DNA of 64,000 nt from Neocallimastix lanati (nom. inval.) (GCA_016946835.1 JACVTC010000130.1:235001-299000), one strand, 5' to 3'; counted from the stretch's first letter, positions 38,285 to 48,044 are shown. Translations and numbers: made by a program. Notes: generated by a model from the sequence alone, not told the origin.

Positions 38285-38317
38285 GGAAGTTGTCCTTCTC
38301 CCATCTATTGGTTTAAA
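38285..38317 (-). promoter_or_regulatory. Programmed -1 frameshift signal between gag and pol of element C
   Basis: On the element strand the heptamer T TTA AAC (38317-38311, gag frame) is one of the strongest known -1 slippery sites. Eight bases later GGGAG (38302-38298) can pair with CTTCC (38289-38285) across an 8-nt loop. Shifting back one base on the heptamer enters exactly the pol frame, and gag stops two codons beyond the heptamer. -1 recoding between gag and pol is known in many LTR elements. Efficiency cannot be judged from sequence. Confidence 0.75.
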
Positions 38318-39621
38318 TGTTTATTGAGCAATCCTTTTTCTTCCAATTCAGCCAATTGCTTAAATGTATAAGGACATTCTGAAGCTCTATGTCCATTCAT
38401 TGTGCAACGGTAACAATTCACATGGTTGTTATTATTGTTGTTAATTGAGTTTTTATTAGTTACTAATGTATTACTGACATTATTATTTTCTATCCCATTG
38501 TTGTGATTATTTCCATTTTGATAATTAAAGGATTGAATCATATTATTTGTATTAAATTTATTATTGTTAAACATTTGGTTGTCATGTTCTTTATCATTAT
38601 TTGTTATATTAATATTGTTGTTCAAATTGTTTAAATAATGATTCATCTTATTGTCTCTTATTTCATTGGATGGCTGATTATTATTCATATTGTTCATATT
38701 ATATTTGTTATTATTATTCATATATTGATTAATATTATTACTGTGCCAAAATTTATTATAATTAAATCTACTATTATAACGATTTGTAAAATTTCCATTG
38801 TTCATTTTATTAATATCATTTTTATTATTCAAGTAATAATTTGGATTATTATATGGATTACTCATGTGATATACATAATTTGAATTTCTGAAATTATTAT
38901 TATTGTTCCATAATCTAGATTTAGAATTCCAATTATTTCTTTCCTGGAATATATTATTATTATGGTTCATAGGTAATTGATTTAACTGTAAGTTTTCGTA
39001 GAATGGATGTCGCATTAGTAAGCTATTATCCGGCTGATTCTGAGTAAACATAATATGATTCCTCATATTATTAATTTCATTTCTTTGATTTATATTTGCT
39101 ATTTCTTTTTCAGTCTCCTCAGCTACTTCTGCAATTTTACACGCCTCATTTATTGTATCACATTCTGCAACCATAACTCTTGAGCATGGAAATACACGGG
39201 AGCTAATAGCATTCGTGTAGTCCTTTACAGATATAAGTCTTCTATATTCTAAACTGAGTTTATTATATAATTTTTTATATCTGTAATTAAACTTTTTAAT
39301 TGATTCTTCTTGATTTATTTGTATTGTTTTGAGAACTGCACATTTATCATTTTCTGTAATGTGCAAATGTTCTTCAATTGTATTTTGAATTTCTTTAAAT
39401 GTGGGATATCTCATTTCATCCCCTCGTCTGACTACCAATGATTGTAACGCTCCTTGAATATCTTCTTCCACAGCTTCCTTTACCCAAATAAAAATTCGCC
39501 TTGGTTCCATTATATCATAAAGCTCCATTATCTTAACAAAGTCGGTCATCCAGCTGTCTACATCTTTTCCATAATCAGCCAGATGTGGTAGCTTCCTTTG
39601 CAGTTTAGTAGCGTCAAACAT
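38305..39621 (-). CDS. Gag protein of element C
   Basis: 438 aa. The N-terminal ~190 residues are helical and capsid-like (LQRKLPHLADYG, ELYDIMEPRRIFIW, INQEESIKKFNYRY). The middle is Asn/Met-rich low complexity. One CX2CX4HX4C zinc knuckle (CYRCTMNGHRASEC) lies near residues 401-414, followed by FKQLAELEEKGLL. By family knowledge it assembles the particle and packages RNA. It starts 167 bp from the 5' LTR, after the primer-binding site, and ends at the TAG just past the TTTAAAC recoding site. Clearly related to Gag of B, distant from Gag of D. Confidence 0.9.
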   Translation of the reverse strand: MFDATKLQRKLPHLADYGKDVDSWMTDFVKIMELYDIMEPRRIFIWVKEAVEEDIQGALQSLVVRRGDEMRYPTFKEIQNTIEEHLHITENDKCAVLKTIQINQEESIKKFNYRYKKLYNKLSLEYRRLISVKDYTNAISSRVFPCSRVMVAECDTINEACKIAEVAEETEKEIANINQRNEINNMRNHIMFTQNQPDNSLLMRHPFYENLQLNQLPMNHNNNIFQERNNWNSKSRLWNNNNNFRNSNYVYHMSNPYNNPNYYLNNKNDINKMNNGNFTNRYNSRFNYNKFWHSNNINQYMNNNNKYNMNNMNNNQPSNEIRDNKMNHYLNNLNNNINITNNDKEHDNQMFNNNKFNTNNMIQSFNYQNGNNHNNGIENNNVSNTLVTNKNSINNNNNNHVNCYRCTMNGHRASECPYTFKQLAELEEKGLLNKHLNQ

Positions 39622-39765
39622 TGTAAAAAAAAAATAATTACTTGATAAAAAAAAGAAAAATAAATGAAAGATTATATATAAAAAAAAAGTATTCTATTAT
39701 GATAATTATATTGTAATTATAATTTTCTTATTATTTTCATATTAATTTATTTGATCTTGCTTTCC

Positions 39766-39782
39766 CCCCACGTTGGGCGCCA
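39766..39782 (-). other. Primer-binding site of element C, complementary to tRNA-Lys
   Basis: Element strand TGGCGCCCAACGTGGGG, five bases from the 5' LTR. This is the established site for the tRNA-Lys(1,2) 3' end used by foamy viruses and several other retroelements, so C very probably primes reverse transcription with a lysine tRNA. Confidence 0.85.
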
Positions 39783-39787
39783 AATTT

Positions 39788-40332
39788 TGATACGTTATTT
39801 CTATAAGTATCAATGTTTTTGTGGTTAGCAAGATTGTATTAAATAAAAATATATTCTAATATAAAAATATATAATTACAATACACGTTAATATTAAAACA
39901 AAATATAAAAAAAATTATAGTTTTGTCGTTTTATTTATTTATTTAAATTATTTATGTCGTAATACAAATTTTATAATAAAATGTCATTAAAGATCTTATT
40001 AATTATTTATTTCTAACTAACTTATTACTATTAAAATTTTTGATAAATAAATATATTCCCCAAATATATTTATTTTAACCAATTTTATCTCTATTTTTTT
40101 CCAAATAAAAAAACCTCCTTTTCTTTAAAGAATTATAATAATTTTTCTTTTATATTTCTAATTTCTAATTTACTATAAATTAAATCCTATTGGCTATTAA
40201 CTAATTAAATAAATTTAATAATTTTTATATTACTATTTATTATTATAATATACATATATAATTTAACTAATTATTTATTATATTTAATTTTATTTCTTGA
40301 TAATATTCTCTTTTTATTTAAATACTGCATCA
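39788..40332 (-). repeat. LTR of element C (5' LTR in element orientation)
   Basis: 545 bp, a copy of 31965-32509, followed by GATAC and then the first base of solo LTR E. Confidence 0.93.
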
Positions 40333-40337
40333 GATAC

Positions 40338-41251
40338 TGATTTATACCTAATATTCTTAATCTACAAAAATTAAATTTTGCAGAAGTGAATAAAAGGATA
40401 AATACTGAATAAAAATTGATTTAAGGAATTTAAAAAAAAATAAATATGTTTTATTATTAAACACAAAAATGTTTTATTAAAAAAATTTATTTTTATTTTA
40501 ATATTAATCTTTATTTATTTAATAATTAATTTTGTTTAAATTAATAAAATAATTGTTAAAACTAATAAAATAATAAAATGGAATATTTATTATTTATACT
40601 AATTTATTTTAAATTTTAATAATAAAATTGATTATTAATAACTAATAAAATATTTATAATAATTTATTAACTAATTAATAATAAAGAATAATTTATAAGA
40701 AATATTTACATGTTTTTATATTTTTCTTTGATTTTAAACTATTTACATTAAAAATAATAAAATTAATAAAAGAGAAATAAAGAATAATTTATTATTAAAT
40801 TAAACAATATTTACAATTAAAATGTTGATAAAGATGAGTTTTAAAATGTTATTTTAATTACAATTTGTTTATAAAAGTTGAGTTATAAAATAAATAAAAT
40901 AATCATTATTTTAAATAAAAGTAACTTAAAAAAATTATTTAACTATTTTAATTTTAATTTTGCGTTGTTTATAAGTTTGTTTATTTGTTGTTTATAATTT
41001 ATTAAATATGTTTATTATTTTGTTTATTTGTAGTCTTAGAAAAATATTATTTATTAATTTATTTTAGTTTTTAATTAAAATTATTAATGATTAATTAATT
41101 TATTATTATTTTATTTTAATTATCTTTATTTAATTAATTTTTCTTAAATATGGATTTAATTTTTTTTTAGAATGGATTAATTTTTGGGTTAAGTTAGACA
41201 GAATTTGTTTTTTTATTATTTATTTTAATTTAATAATTTTGTTATTTATCA
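40338..41251 (-). mobile_element. Element E: solo LTR
   Basis: 914 bp, TGATTTATACC...TTATTTATCA, with ATAC immediately outside both ends (40334-40337 and 41252-41255). It has no primer-binding site, polypurine tract or coding sequence, so it is read as a solo LTR left by recombination between two LTRs. Its last ~40 bp match scrap F, and its extreme end (TTTTGTTATTTATCA) is shared with the LTRs of D, so it belongs to a related but distinct family. Strand is assigned by that similarity. Confidence 0.75.
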
Positions 41252-41255
41252 ATAC

Positions 41256-41489
41256 TGATAAATTTTAGAAATTATCTTAATTTTAATATAGAATTAAAAA
41301 GTGATAATTTCAATTTATTTTAATAATAACTGTATAAGTTATTTATGAATTAAAAATGTTTTATTAAAAATAACACTAAAAATTTGGTTTATTAGAACAC
41401 TTGTTTTCTAATATTTTATTTTATAAATCTTTTATTAAAATTTATTAAACATTACAAAATTTAAAGTGATTATTAAAATTATAAAATTA

Positions 41490-41520
<31 letters not shown>

Positions 41521-42015
41521 TTTACATGAAATATTTACAAGTATTTATATTTTTCTTTAAAATTAAACTATTTATAATTTATAAATAAAAAGAATAATTA
41601 AATAAAATAAAAGTAATAAAATTAATAATAAAATAAATATTTAATAATAAAATAAATAAATTTGTTTATTATAAAAATAATTAAAAATATTTTGTTATTT
41701 AAATTAATAAATTTTGTTATTATAAAATTATTATTTAATTATAAAATTAATTATAAAAATTATTATAAAACTAATTATTAAAACTAATTATTTTATTTTA
41801 AATTTAATCTTAATATTTTTATTTTGAAAAATATATAATATTTCTTTCATATCTGAGTATTAATGTAATTTTTAAGTGTAATTTATTTGTTTTAATTAAT
41901 TAATTAATTAATTTTTTTTTTTTTATTTTATTAAATTATTATTAAACTTGGCTAAGGTTAGTTTTGATTTTATGTATAATAAATTTTCAAGATTTATTAA
42001 TTTTGTTATTTATCA
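41256..42015 (-). repeat. LTR of element D (3' LTR in element orientation)
   Basis: About 760 bp, TGATAAATTTTAG...TTATTTATCA. The copy at 47779-48539 counts to 761 bp, so at most a single-base length difference, possibly in a homopolymer. Confidence 0.92.
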
Positions 42016-42027
42016 ATTCCTCGGCGG

Positions 42028-45000
42028 TTAAGATTGAACTTCGTCCCTTGAAGTTAATTCTTTTTCTGGAATGATATAAGGAAAAACATTTTTAATATGT
42101 ACATTTCGATCAAGAAGTTTTCCTGTTTGAGGATCTTCGAGGACAACTGTATTGAATTTTTGTTTGTTAACTACTTTATATGGTCCATAAAAGTAAGGAT
42201 TTAATTTACTTCTTCCAATTAATCTTATCATCACGTAATCTCCGGGTTTATAATTTTTCTTTAATGATTTCGATAGTCCAATGCGATGTTCCCAATATTG
42301 ATTTGCGTAATCCGAATATTCTGTTGCTTGTTTCACCCAATTCTGATGTCTTAGGAATCTTCTAAAAATATATTCTTCATCTGTTTCATTTGGATCTTTG
42401 TAAATATCTGGAAACATTACTTCTAATGGCCAGGTGTCTTTTCTCCCATAAAGTAATTCAAAGCTGCTAAATTTTGTTTTGGAATTTTTTGTTGTTCTAA
42501 GAGCCCAAAGTGCGGATGGTAAATATTCATCCCATTCACTTTCGTTTTCAACTAAGAGTCTTAGAATTTTCTCTACTTCTCTATTACGGTTTTCAATCAT
42601 ACCATTTGATTCTGGATGATGTGGAGATACAAAGTGCACCCATGACCCATAAAGATCGATCATCATTTTAGTAATATCTGATGCGAACGAACTTCCATTA
42701 TCTGTAACAATTATTTCTGGAGGACCATGTCTTGATATAACTTCAGTTAAAAATTTTATAACTTCTTCAGTCTTTGTGTTTGGAATGGCTTTAGCTTCAA
42801 CCCATTTTGTGAAGTAGTCAACCAATGTAATAATATACATATTTCCATTTTTAGTAATTGGAAGAGGACCAATCGTATCAAGTCCAACACGAGTAAATGG
42901 TTGTTCAACTGGTGTTACATTATCTGCAGTGTTTTTTGGGATTGGTTTTGGTCTACAAAGTTGACATTTTCTGCAAGATTTGATCCACATCCTAACGTCA
43001 TTCCAAATGCCGGGCCAATAATATGAATTTAGTATTCTGTTTACAGTTTTTTCGGCTCCTTCATGTCCTACAGAATGAGCACGATTAATTATATCCTTTT
43101 TGTCTTCATCACGGTAGATAACTTTTAAATAAGTATCATCTTTCTTATAATATAAGATGTTATCAACAACTTGATAATTCTTAGTGAAGTATTTGATTAT
43201 TCCTTCTGGTAGGTTTAAATCTTTTGGATTAAGATCAGCTAAAATTGTATTAATACATTTTATAATATCTTCGCTGTCTTTTGAAGGTAGTCTTGAAAGA
43301 GCGTCTGCGAAAACATTTTTCTTTCCTTTTTCATATTTTAGTTCAATTTTATATTTGTTAAATTCTTCTATCCAACGCATGTGTCTTCCTTTATTTGGAA
43401 TAGTATTTTTGTAAAATCCTAAGAGTGGTTTATGATCCGTAATGAATATAGTTGGTTTCTTGTTACTAATTAAGTACTGACGGAATTTTTGGATTGCGTA
43501 ATTAATAGCCAAACCTTCAAGATCAGTTACAGAGTAATTTCTTTCTGGAGGTGATAAAGTACGACTTACACAATAAATTGGGTGTTCCAATTTGTCTTCC
43601 TCCACCTGTAAGAGGACAGCACCGATACCATGAGTAGAGGCGTCTGTTCTAACAATAAATTCTTTATCAAAGTCAGGATAACATAATATAGGGTCAGACA
43701 ATAAACAGTGACGTATGTCTTCAAAAGCTTCATTATGATCAGAAGTCCATATATATGGTTGATTTTTCTTAAGAAGTTTAAAAAGAGAGTCAGCTCTTAT
43801 AGAGAAATTTTGTATAAATTTTCTGTAATAACTAGCAAGACCAAGGAAAGACCTGAGTTCATTAACATTTTTGGGAGCTTCCCAAAGGGCTATACTTTGA
43901 ACTTTAGAAGGAACAGTTTTTAAACCATTAGGGGTAAGAACATGACCTAAGACTTCAATTGATTCTTGGAAAAATTTGCATTTTTGAAGATTGAGGGAGA
44001 GATTATACTTGGAGAATATTTCAAATACTTGTTTTAAATGTTCAAGATGTTCTTCAATAGAAGTAGAATATACAACTATGTCATCGATGTAAACGAATAA
44101 GCATTTACCAATGAGGGGTAAAAGGATTCTGTTCATCTCCCTTTGAAAGGTAGCGGGAGCATTAGTTAAACCGAAAGGCATAACAACAAAATTATAGTTT
44201 CCAAATTTTGTTGTGAAAGAAGTTTTTTCGATATCTCTGGGATTCATTGGGATTTGGTGATAACCCGAATATAAGTCAAGGGCTGAAAATATTTTAGCAC
44301 CTCTAACTGAAGAGACAAGTTCATCGATGAAAGGGAGTGCATATGAATCTTTAATAGTGATTTCATTAAGCCTTCTGTAATCTATACATAGTCTCCATTT
44401 CCCATTTTTCTTTCTGACTAATAAAACAGGAAATGACCAAGGAGAATGCGAGGGAATAATTAAGCCTTTATTAAGTAAGGATATAATTTCTTCTTTTAGA
44501 ATATCAGAATGCTCTTTTGATAATTTATAAGGTTTTAGCTTAATAGGTTTTTCCGTAGTAGTAATTATTGAATGTGGTTCAAGGTTAGCAGTTGTTAGCT
44601 GACTTAGTGATGTTGCCATACAATTTTTGTATTGATTAATAAGACTTTCAAATTTTGATTTAACTTTATCTGGAACAGAATTGAGAATTTCGTTTAAGGT
44701 AGAGTTAAATTCACGAATTTCTTCATCTTCTTTAGATACATAAATAGCATTCATTAAGGGAATATTATTTGTATTATTTGAGTTAATTATCTGGATTATC
44801 TTTTTAAGACCTTTTCTTGTTTTCTGATATATGAAATCATCATCTGGATCAATAAATAATCTATATTTCTTTTGGATACTTCTTCCAAAAATAATATCAA
44901 AGTATGGATTATCTTGATTTATAATATAAAATTTTTCATAAATGTTGCAAGAATCATTAATGTTAATTTTCAATGGAACATAGTATTTAGTAGGTACTGT

Positions 45001-45906
45001 AGATCCATTTGCTAAAGTAATATTTTGTTCTATTATATCTTCTTCAATTTTCACATCATTAAATTTATTTAAACATCCTGTTGTTATAACATTTACATTT
45101 GCTCCTGTATCGTAAAGAATTTTTAAAAATACTTCTTTCGTTTTTCCAATGAAGATTGGAATAGGAATATTATAAAGAGAGCATAATACATTTTCTATCT
45201 TTGGCTTACAACCTTGTCCTAATTCCTTCCTAAGAGTAGGACTAATAGAAAGTAATTGTGCAAGACTAATTTTCGGAAACAAGTTGTTGGCTTCCTTAAT
45301 TATACTAAATTTATTACCTGATTCTAACATTTGTATATCTGTCATACTTCTTTTTCTGGTTTGTTTAGTTTGACTGAGAGATTGACTATGTGTTAGAACG
45401 TCTTTGGTATTATTTTCATTATTTATTTTTCTATGTTCATCAATTATGTTAATTACATTATTCTTATTATTTTCATTATTTCTTTCATTATTATTTCCAT
45501 TATTGTTTTCTGAATTATTTTTCATTTCAGAATCTTTTGTATTTTCCTTTGTATTATTTGGTTCATCAATAATAATTTCATCATTATCATTTAATTCATG
45601 GTCATTTTGTTTTTCATTATTAAGTTCTTCACTTATTTTTCTTCTTCTTGTATTCCTAATTGCTTTCTTTTGATGTTTAACTTTCTTAATATTTGGTTGA
45701 TTGAGAATGGATGATTTAACTATACTTTTATTATTTGGAGAGATTTTATTCTTATCCAAAGTACTTGTAGGCACTTTCTTTTTCTGGGCTACATTAATTT
45801 GAGGGATTTGATTATTTTCGTTATTAAGGTAATTTATTGATTGATTTGATGATGCAATTTTAGTTATTTTGGGAGATTGCTTACTCCCATAATTTAATTT
45901 AAACAC
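42028..45906 (-). CDS. Pol polyprotein of element D
   Basis: About 1292 codons counted from the gag overlap. The frame has no obvious ATG of its own near its 5' end, which fits expression by recoding. Residues 1-230 are basic and Asn-rich. The aspartic protease is near 255-370 (YDTGANVNVIT). Reverse transcriptase is at about 460-650 (WRLCIDYRRLNE, DLYSGYHQIPM, FVYIDDIVVYS), then LGLASYYRKFIQNF and RNase H at about 745-860 (VRTDASTHGIGAVLLQ, TDHKPLLGF). Integrase is at about 940-1180: GHEGAEKTVNRIL...CRKC, GLDTIGPLP, TDNGSSFASD and HPESNGMIENRNRE. A GPY-type module lies near the end. Integrase presumably carries the targeting to Pol III genes. The last codons overlap the 3' stem-loop at 42037-42055. 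Confidence 0.93.
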   Translation of the reverse strand: MFKLNYGSKQSPKITKIASSNQSINYLNNENNQIPQINVAQKKKVPTSTLDKNKISPNNKSIVKSSILNQPNIKKVKHQKKAIRNTRRRKISEELNNEKQNDHELNDNDEIIIDEPNNTKENTKDSEMKNNSENNNGNNNERNNENNKNNVINIIDEHRKINNENNTKDVLTHSQSLSQTKQTRKRSMTDIQMLESGNKFSIIKEANNLFPKISLAQLLSISPTLRKELGQGCKPKIENVLCSLYNIPIPIFIGKTKEVFLKILYDTGANVNVITTGCLNKFNDVKIEEDIIEQNITLANGSTVPTKYYVPLKININDSCNIYEKFYIINQDNPYFDIIFGRSIQKKYRLFIDPDDDFIYQKTRKGLKKIIQIINSNNTNNIPLMNAIYVSKEDEEIREFNSTLNEILNSVPDKVKSKFESLINQYKNCMATSLSQLTTANLEPHSIITTTEKPIKLKPYKLSKEHSDILKEEIISLLNKGLIIPSHSPWSFPVLLVRKKNGKWRLCIDYRRLNEITIKDSYALPFIDELVSSVRGAKIFSALDLYSGYHQIPMNPRDIEKTSFTTKFGNYNFVVMPFGLTNAPATFQREMNRILLPLIGKCLFVYIDDIVVYSTSIEEHLEHLKQVFEIFSKYNLSLNLQKCKFFQESIEVLGHVLTPNGLKTVPSKVQSIALWEAPKNVNELRSFLGLASYYRKFIQNFSIRADSLFKLLKKNQPYIWTSDHNEAFEDIRHCLLSDPILCYPDFDKEFIVRTDASTHGIGAVLLQVEEDKLEHPIYCVSRTLSPPERNYSVTDLEGLAINYAIQKFRQYLISNKKPTIFITDHKPLLGFYKNTIPNKGRHMRWIEEFNKYKIELKYEKGKKNVFADALSRLPSKDSEDIIKCINTILADLNPKDLNLPEGIIKYFTKNYQVVDNILYYKKDDTYLKVIYRDEDKKDIINRAHSVGHEGAEKTVNRILNSYYWPGIWNDVRMWIKSCRKCQLCRPKPIPKNTADNVTPVEQPFTRVGLDTIGPLPITKNGNMYIITLVDYFTKWVEAKAIPNTKTEEVIKFLTEVISRHGPPEIIVTDNGSSFASDITKMMIDLYGSWVHFVSPHHPESNGMIENRNREVEKILRLLVENESEWDEYLPSALWALRTTKNSKTKFSSFELLYGRKDTWPLEVMFPDIYKDPNETDEEYIFRRFLRHQNWVKQATEYSDYANQYWEHRIGLSKSLKKNYKPGDYVMIRLIGRSKLNPYFYGPYKVVNKQKFNTVVLEDPQTGKLLDRNVHIKNVFPYIIPEKELTSRDEVQS
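42037..42055 (-). promoter_or_regulatory. Conserved 3' stem-loop of element D, overlapping the end of pol
   Basis: Element strand AACTTC-AAGGGAC-GAAGTT. It has the same stem and loop as in C, but the closing G-C pair of B and C is replaced by A-T on both sides, a compensatory change. Here the structure sits inside the last codons of pol, whereas in B and C it is non-coding. It starts 21 bp from the 3' LTR. Confidence 0.65.
45871..45903 (-). promoter_or_regulatory. Programmed -1 frameshift signal between gag and pol of element D
   Basis: Element strand heptamer T TTA AAT (45903-45897) in the gag frame, immediately followed by the gag TAA stop. After an 8-nt spacer (TAAATTAT), GGGAG (45888-45884) pairs perfectly with CTCCC (45875-45871) across an 8-nt loop. 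A one-base backward shift enters the pol frame. The geometry matches that of element C exactly although the surrounding sequence does not. Confidence 0.75.
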
Positions 45907-46874
45907 TCTTCTTCTAATTCAGGGCAATCATCTTTAACATGACCTATTCTTTGACAATTTAAGCATACATTGATTTTTAAATCAGCAAGTTTCTGAGTTA
46001 TTTCTTGTAATTCATCATCTTGAAGTTGTGTAGGTTTCAATGTGACTTTTCTATTTTCAACATTTTGATTAATATAATTATGAGTAGGTTTTATATTATT
46101 ATTATATTTTTGGTAATTATTGTTGTGACTATTATTTATATTATTATTCTTATTATTAAATGAATTATTTTTATTATAAGTACTTGTATAATATGTTCCA
46201 TAATTATTTTGAGTGTTAGATTTTATTTTTCTTTTGTTTGATTCTCCTTTATCTTTAGACCTATTTGATTCTACTAATTTATATATCTTCTCCTTTTTAG
46301 ACGTTATTTGCATTGCATCTTTTAAGTTTTGCGGTTCTGCTTCTAATAAAGCCTCATAGGTTTTAGTTAAAGTCCGAAATGCATTAATATAATAAGAGAT
46401 TATAACTTCCTTATTTAAATCAATTCTAATTTTATTTAAAAGTGTTTCAAACCTTATGTTGAATTCTGCAACACTTTCACCTTTCTTAATTGTAGCTGTT
46501 GAAAGTTCTAATAACCTTGAATTTTTAGGAAGAGGACCCTTGTAATGTTCCTGTAATTTACTTATAATGGTATCATATTTATCTGGGGTAGTTTTATTTA
46601 ATGAATTTATTACTATCTTTCTTGCAATACCAGTAGTAATTGAAATTAAACATTCTATCTTTTCTTCTTCGTCAATTTTATTGGAATTACACCAACGAGT
46701 ATATGAGAAATTCCAATCATCAAATTCTACAGTCGGTTGACCTAATATAGGAATTCTGTTGAAATTAATTGATTTTAAATCGGACATTTTACTCTGGAAT
46801 TTAGAAGTATTTTTGTTTTTTTCTTTAATATAATTTATATACTTTATTTTATATAATAATTTATTCGCTAACAA
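45894..46874 (-). CDS. Gag protein of element D
   Basis: 326 aa counted from the first ATG; a second ATG about 29 codons in (MSDLKSINFNRIPILGQPTV) looks like a more typical Gag start. A capsid-like helical region spans about 30-200 (FDDWNFSYTRWC, LLELSTATIKKGESVAEFN, YINAFR). A basic and Asn-rich linker follows, then a C-terminal zinc knuckle CLNCQRIGHVKDDC (CX2CX4HX4C) near residues 306-319. The stop codon abuts the TTTAAAT heptamer. Gag of D is not obviously similar to those of B and C apart from the knuckle, so D belongs to a separate lineage. Confidence 0.88.
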   Translation of the reverse strand: MLANKLLYKIKYINYIKEKNKNTSKFQSKMSDLKSINFNRIPILGQPTVEFDDWNFSYTRWCNSNKIDEEEKIECLISITTGIARKIVINSLNKTTPDKYDTIISKLQEHYKGPLPKNSRLLELSTATIKKGESVAEFNIRFETLLNKIRIDLNKEVIISYYINAFRTLTKTYEALLEAEPQNLKDAMQITSKKEKIYKLVESNRSKDKGESNKRKIKSNTQNNYGTYYTSTYNKNNSFNNKNNNINNSHNNNYQKYNNNIKPTHNYINQNVENRKVTLKPTQLQDDELQEITQKLADLKINVCLNCQRIGHVKDDCPELEEECLN

Positions 46875-46994
46875 AATATTTATATATTTAAATTTAATTA
46901 TTTAATCAAATTTTTAATTAATTAAAATTTTATATATTCAATTTCAATATATTTATTCATTCACTTATTATACGTTTCTTTAATTAGTTATTAT

Positions 46995-47039
<45 letters not shown>

Positions 47040-47759
47040 TTATTTATTTATTTAAGAACCTCGAATTATATATGTAGCAGTAATAGATTTTCTTGGCGTT
47101 CTGATTATATTTTCGACCTCATTAGACTCTACTTACTCTCTTGTGCTGTTTTCATTCGACTGGTTATAAAGTTTTCCGTTTCTCTGGATCTCTCACCAAA
47201 GTATCGATATAACCAATCAATTACTCTCCAGTACAATTTTCAGTTCTGTCTAACCTCTACTCTCTATAATCAGGACCCAATACTCTCTCTTGCTACTCTA
47301 ATTGATATCTTATTAATCGCGACCTAGAGTCAAGCTCCAATAGTTTATGATTAATAAAATATAAACCTATATAATTCTTTAAAATTAAAATAGAATATTT
47401 TTTTTTTTTTTTTTTTTTTTTTTCAAAATATTATCTATCGTTTCCTTTCCTTATATTTGTCGTTCTTTTCCTATTTATTTATTATTTTCTTCTTAATATA
47501 AATGGCTTTCTTCCCAATATTAATTTAATTTCTATTTATTATATTATTATTATATTATTATATATATATACATATATATATATATTTTATTTTTAATTTT
47601 AAATTATGAATTTTTATACTAGTTCATACTCTAGTTTTAATTTTTAATTATTATTATATAATAAATATTATTTATCCTTTATTTTATTATTATGAATTTT
47701 TATACTAGTTCATACTCTAGTGTTAATAAATAATACTTATTAATAATAAGTTAGCTGCC
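46875..47759 (-). other. 5' leader of element D
   Basis: About 0.9 kb between the primer-binding site and gag. It contains a ~39-base poly-T run (46999-47037), a less AT-rich part (47050-47330) in which TACTCTC occurs four times (47134, 47222, 47258, 47281), and a ~32-bp direct repeat (near 47604 and 47690, sharing TTTTTATACTAGTTCATACT). No reading frame. In related elements such leaders carry packaging signals; that is inference here. Confidence 0.6.
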
Positions 47760-47777
47760 TCTCCGGTTCGAAGGACC
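47760..47777 (-). other. Primer-binding site of element D
   Basis: On the plus strand CTCCGGTTCGAAGGACCA ends in CCA one base from the 5' LTR, so the element strand begins TGGTCCTTCG right after the LTR. The tRNA is not identified; the internal GGTTCGA looks like a T-loop but lies too close to CCA for a normal tRNA 3' end. Confidence 0.55.
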
Positions 47778-47778
47778 A

Positions 47779-48013
47779 CTGATAAATTTTAGAAATTATC
47801 TTAATTTTAATATAGAATTAAAAAGTGATAATTTCAATTTATTTTAATAATAACTGTATAAGTTATTTATGAATTAAAAATGTTTTATTAAAAATAACAC
47901 TAAAAATTTGGTTTATTAGAACACTTGTTTTCTAATATTTTATTTTATAAATCTTTTATTAAAATTTATTAAACATTACAAAATTTAAAGTGATTATTAA
48001 AATTATAAAATTA

Positions 48014-48044
<31 letters not shown>

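Larger units (their letters stand above)
31965..40332 (-). mobile_element. Element C: Ty3/gypsy LTR retrotransposon, looks whole
   Basis: Minus-strand element of 8.4 kb with two 545-bp LTRs (31965-32509 and 39788-40332, TGATACG...GCATCA) that look identical by eye. GATA lies directly outside both ends (31961-31964, 40333-40336). Order on the element strand: 5' LTR, tRNA-Lys-type primer-binding site, gag, a TTTAAAC recoding site, pol (protease, RT, RNase H, integrase), a repeat-rich 3' untranslated region, polypurine tract GCGGGGGCGTCT, 3' LTR. Domain order puts it in Ty3/gypsy. There is no chromodomain at the integrase C-terminus, and no envelope gene. The frames read through, so it looks whole; identical LTRs imply a young copy. 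Confidence 0.93.

Noticed and set aside
33771-45673. Plus-strand open frames inside elements C and D (for example 33771-34187, 37469-37903, 45404-45673)
   Set aside because: They lie antisense to clear gag and pol domains and are shadows of the coding strand, not antisense genes.
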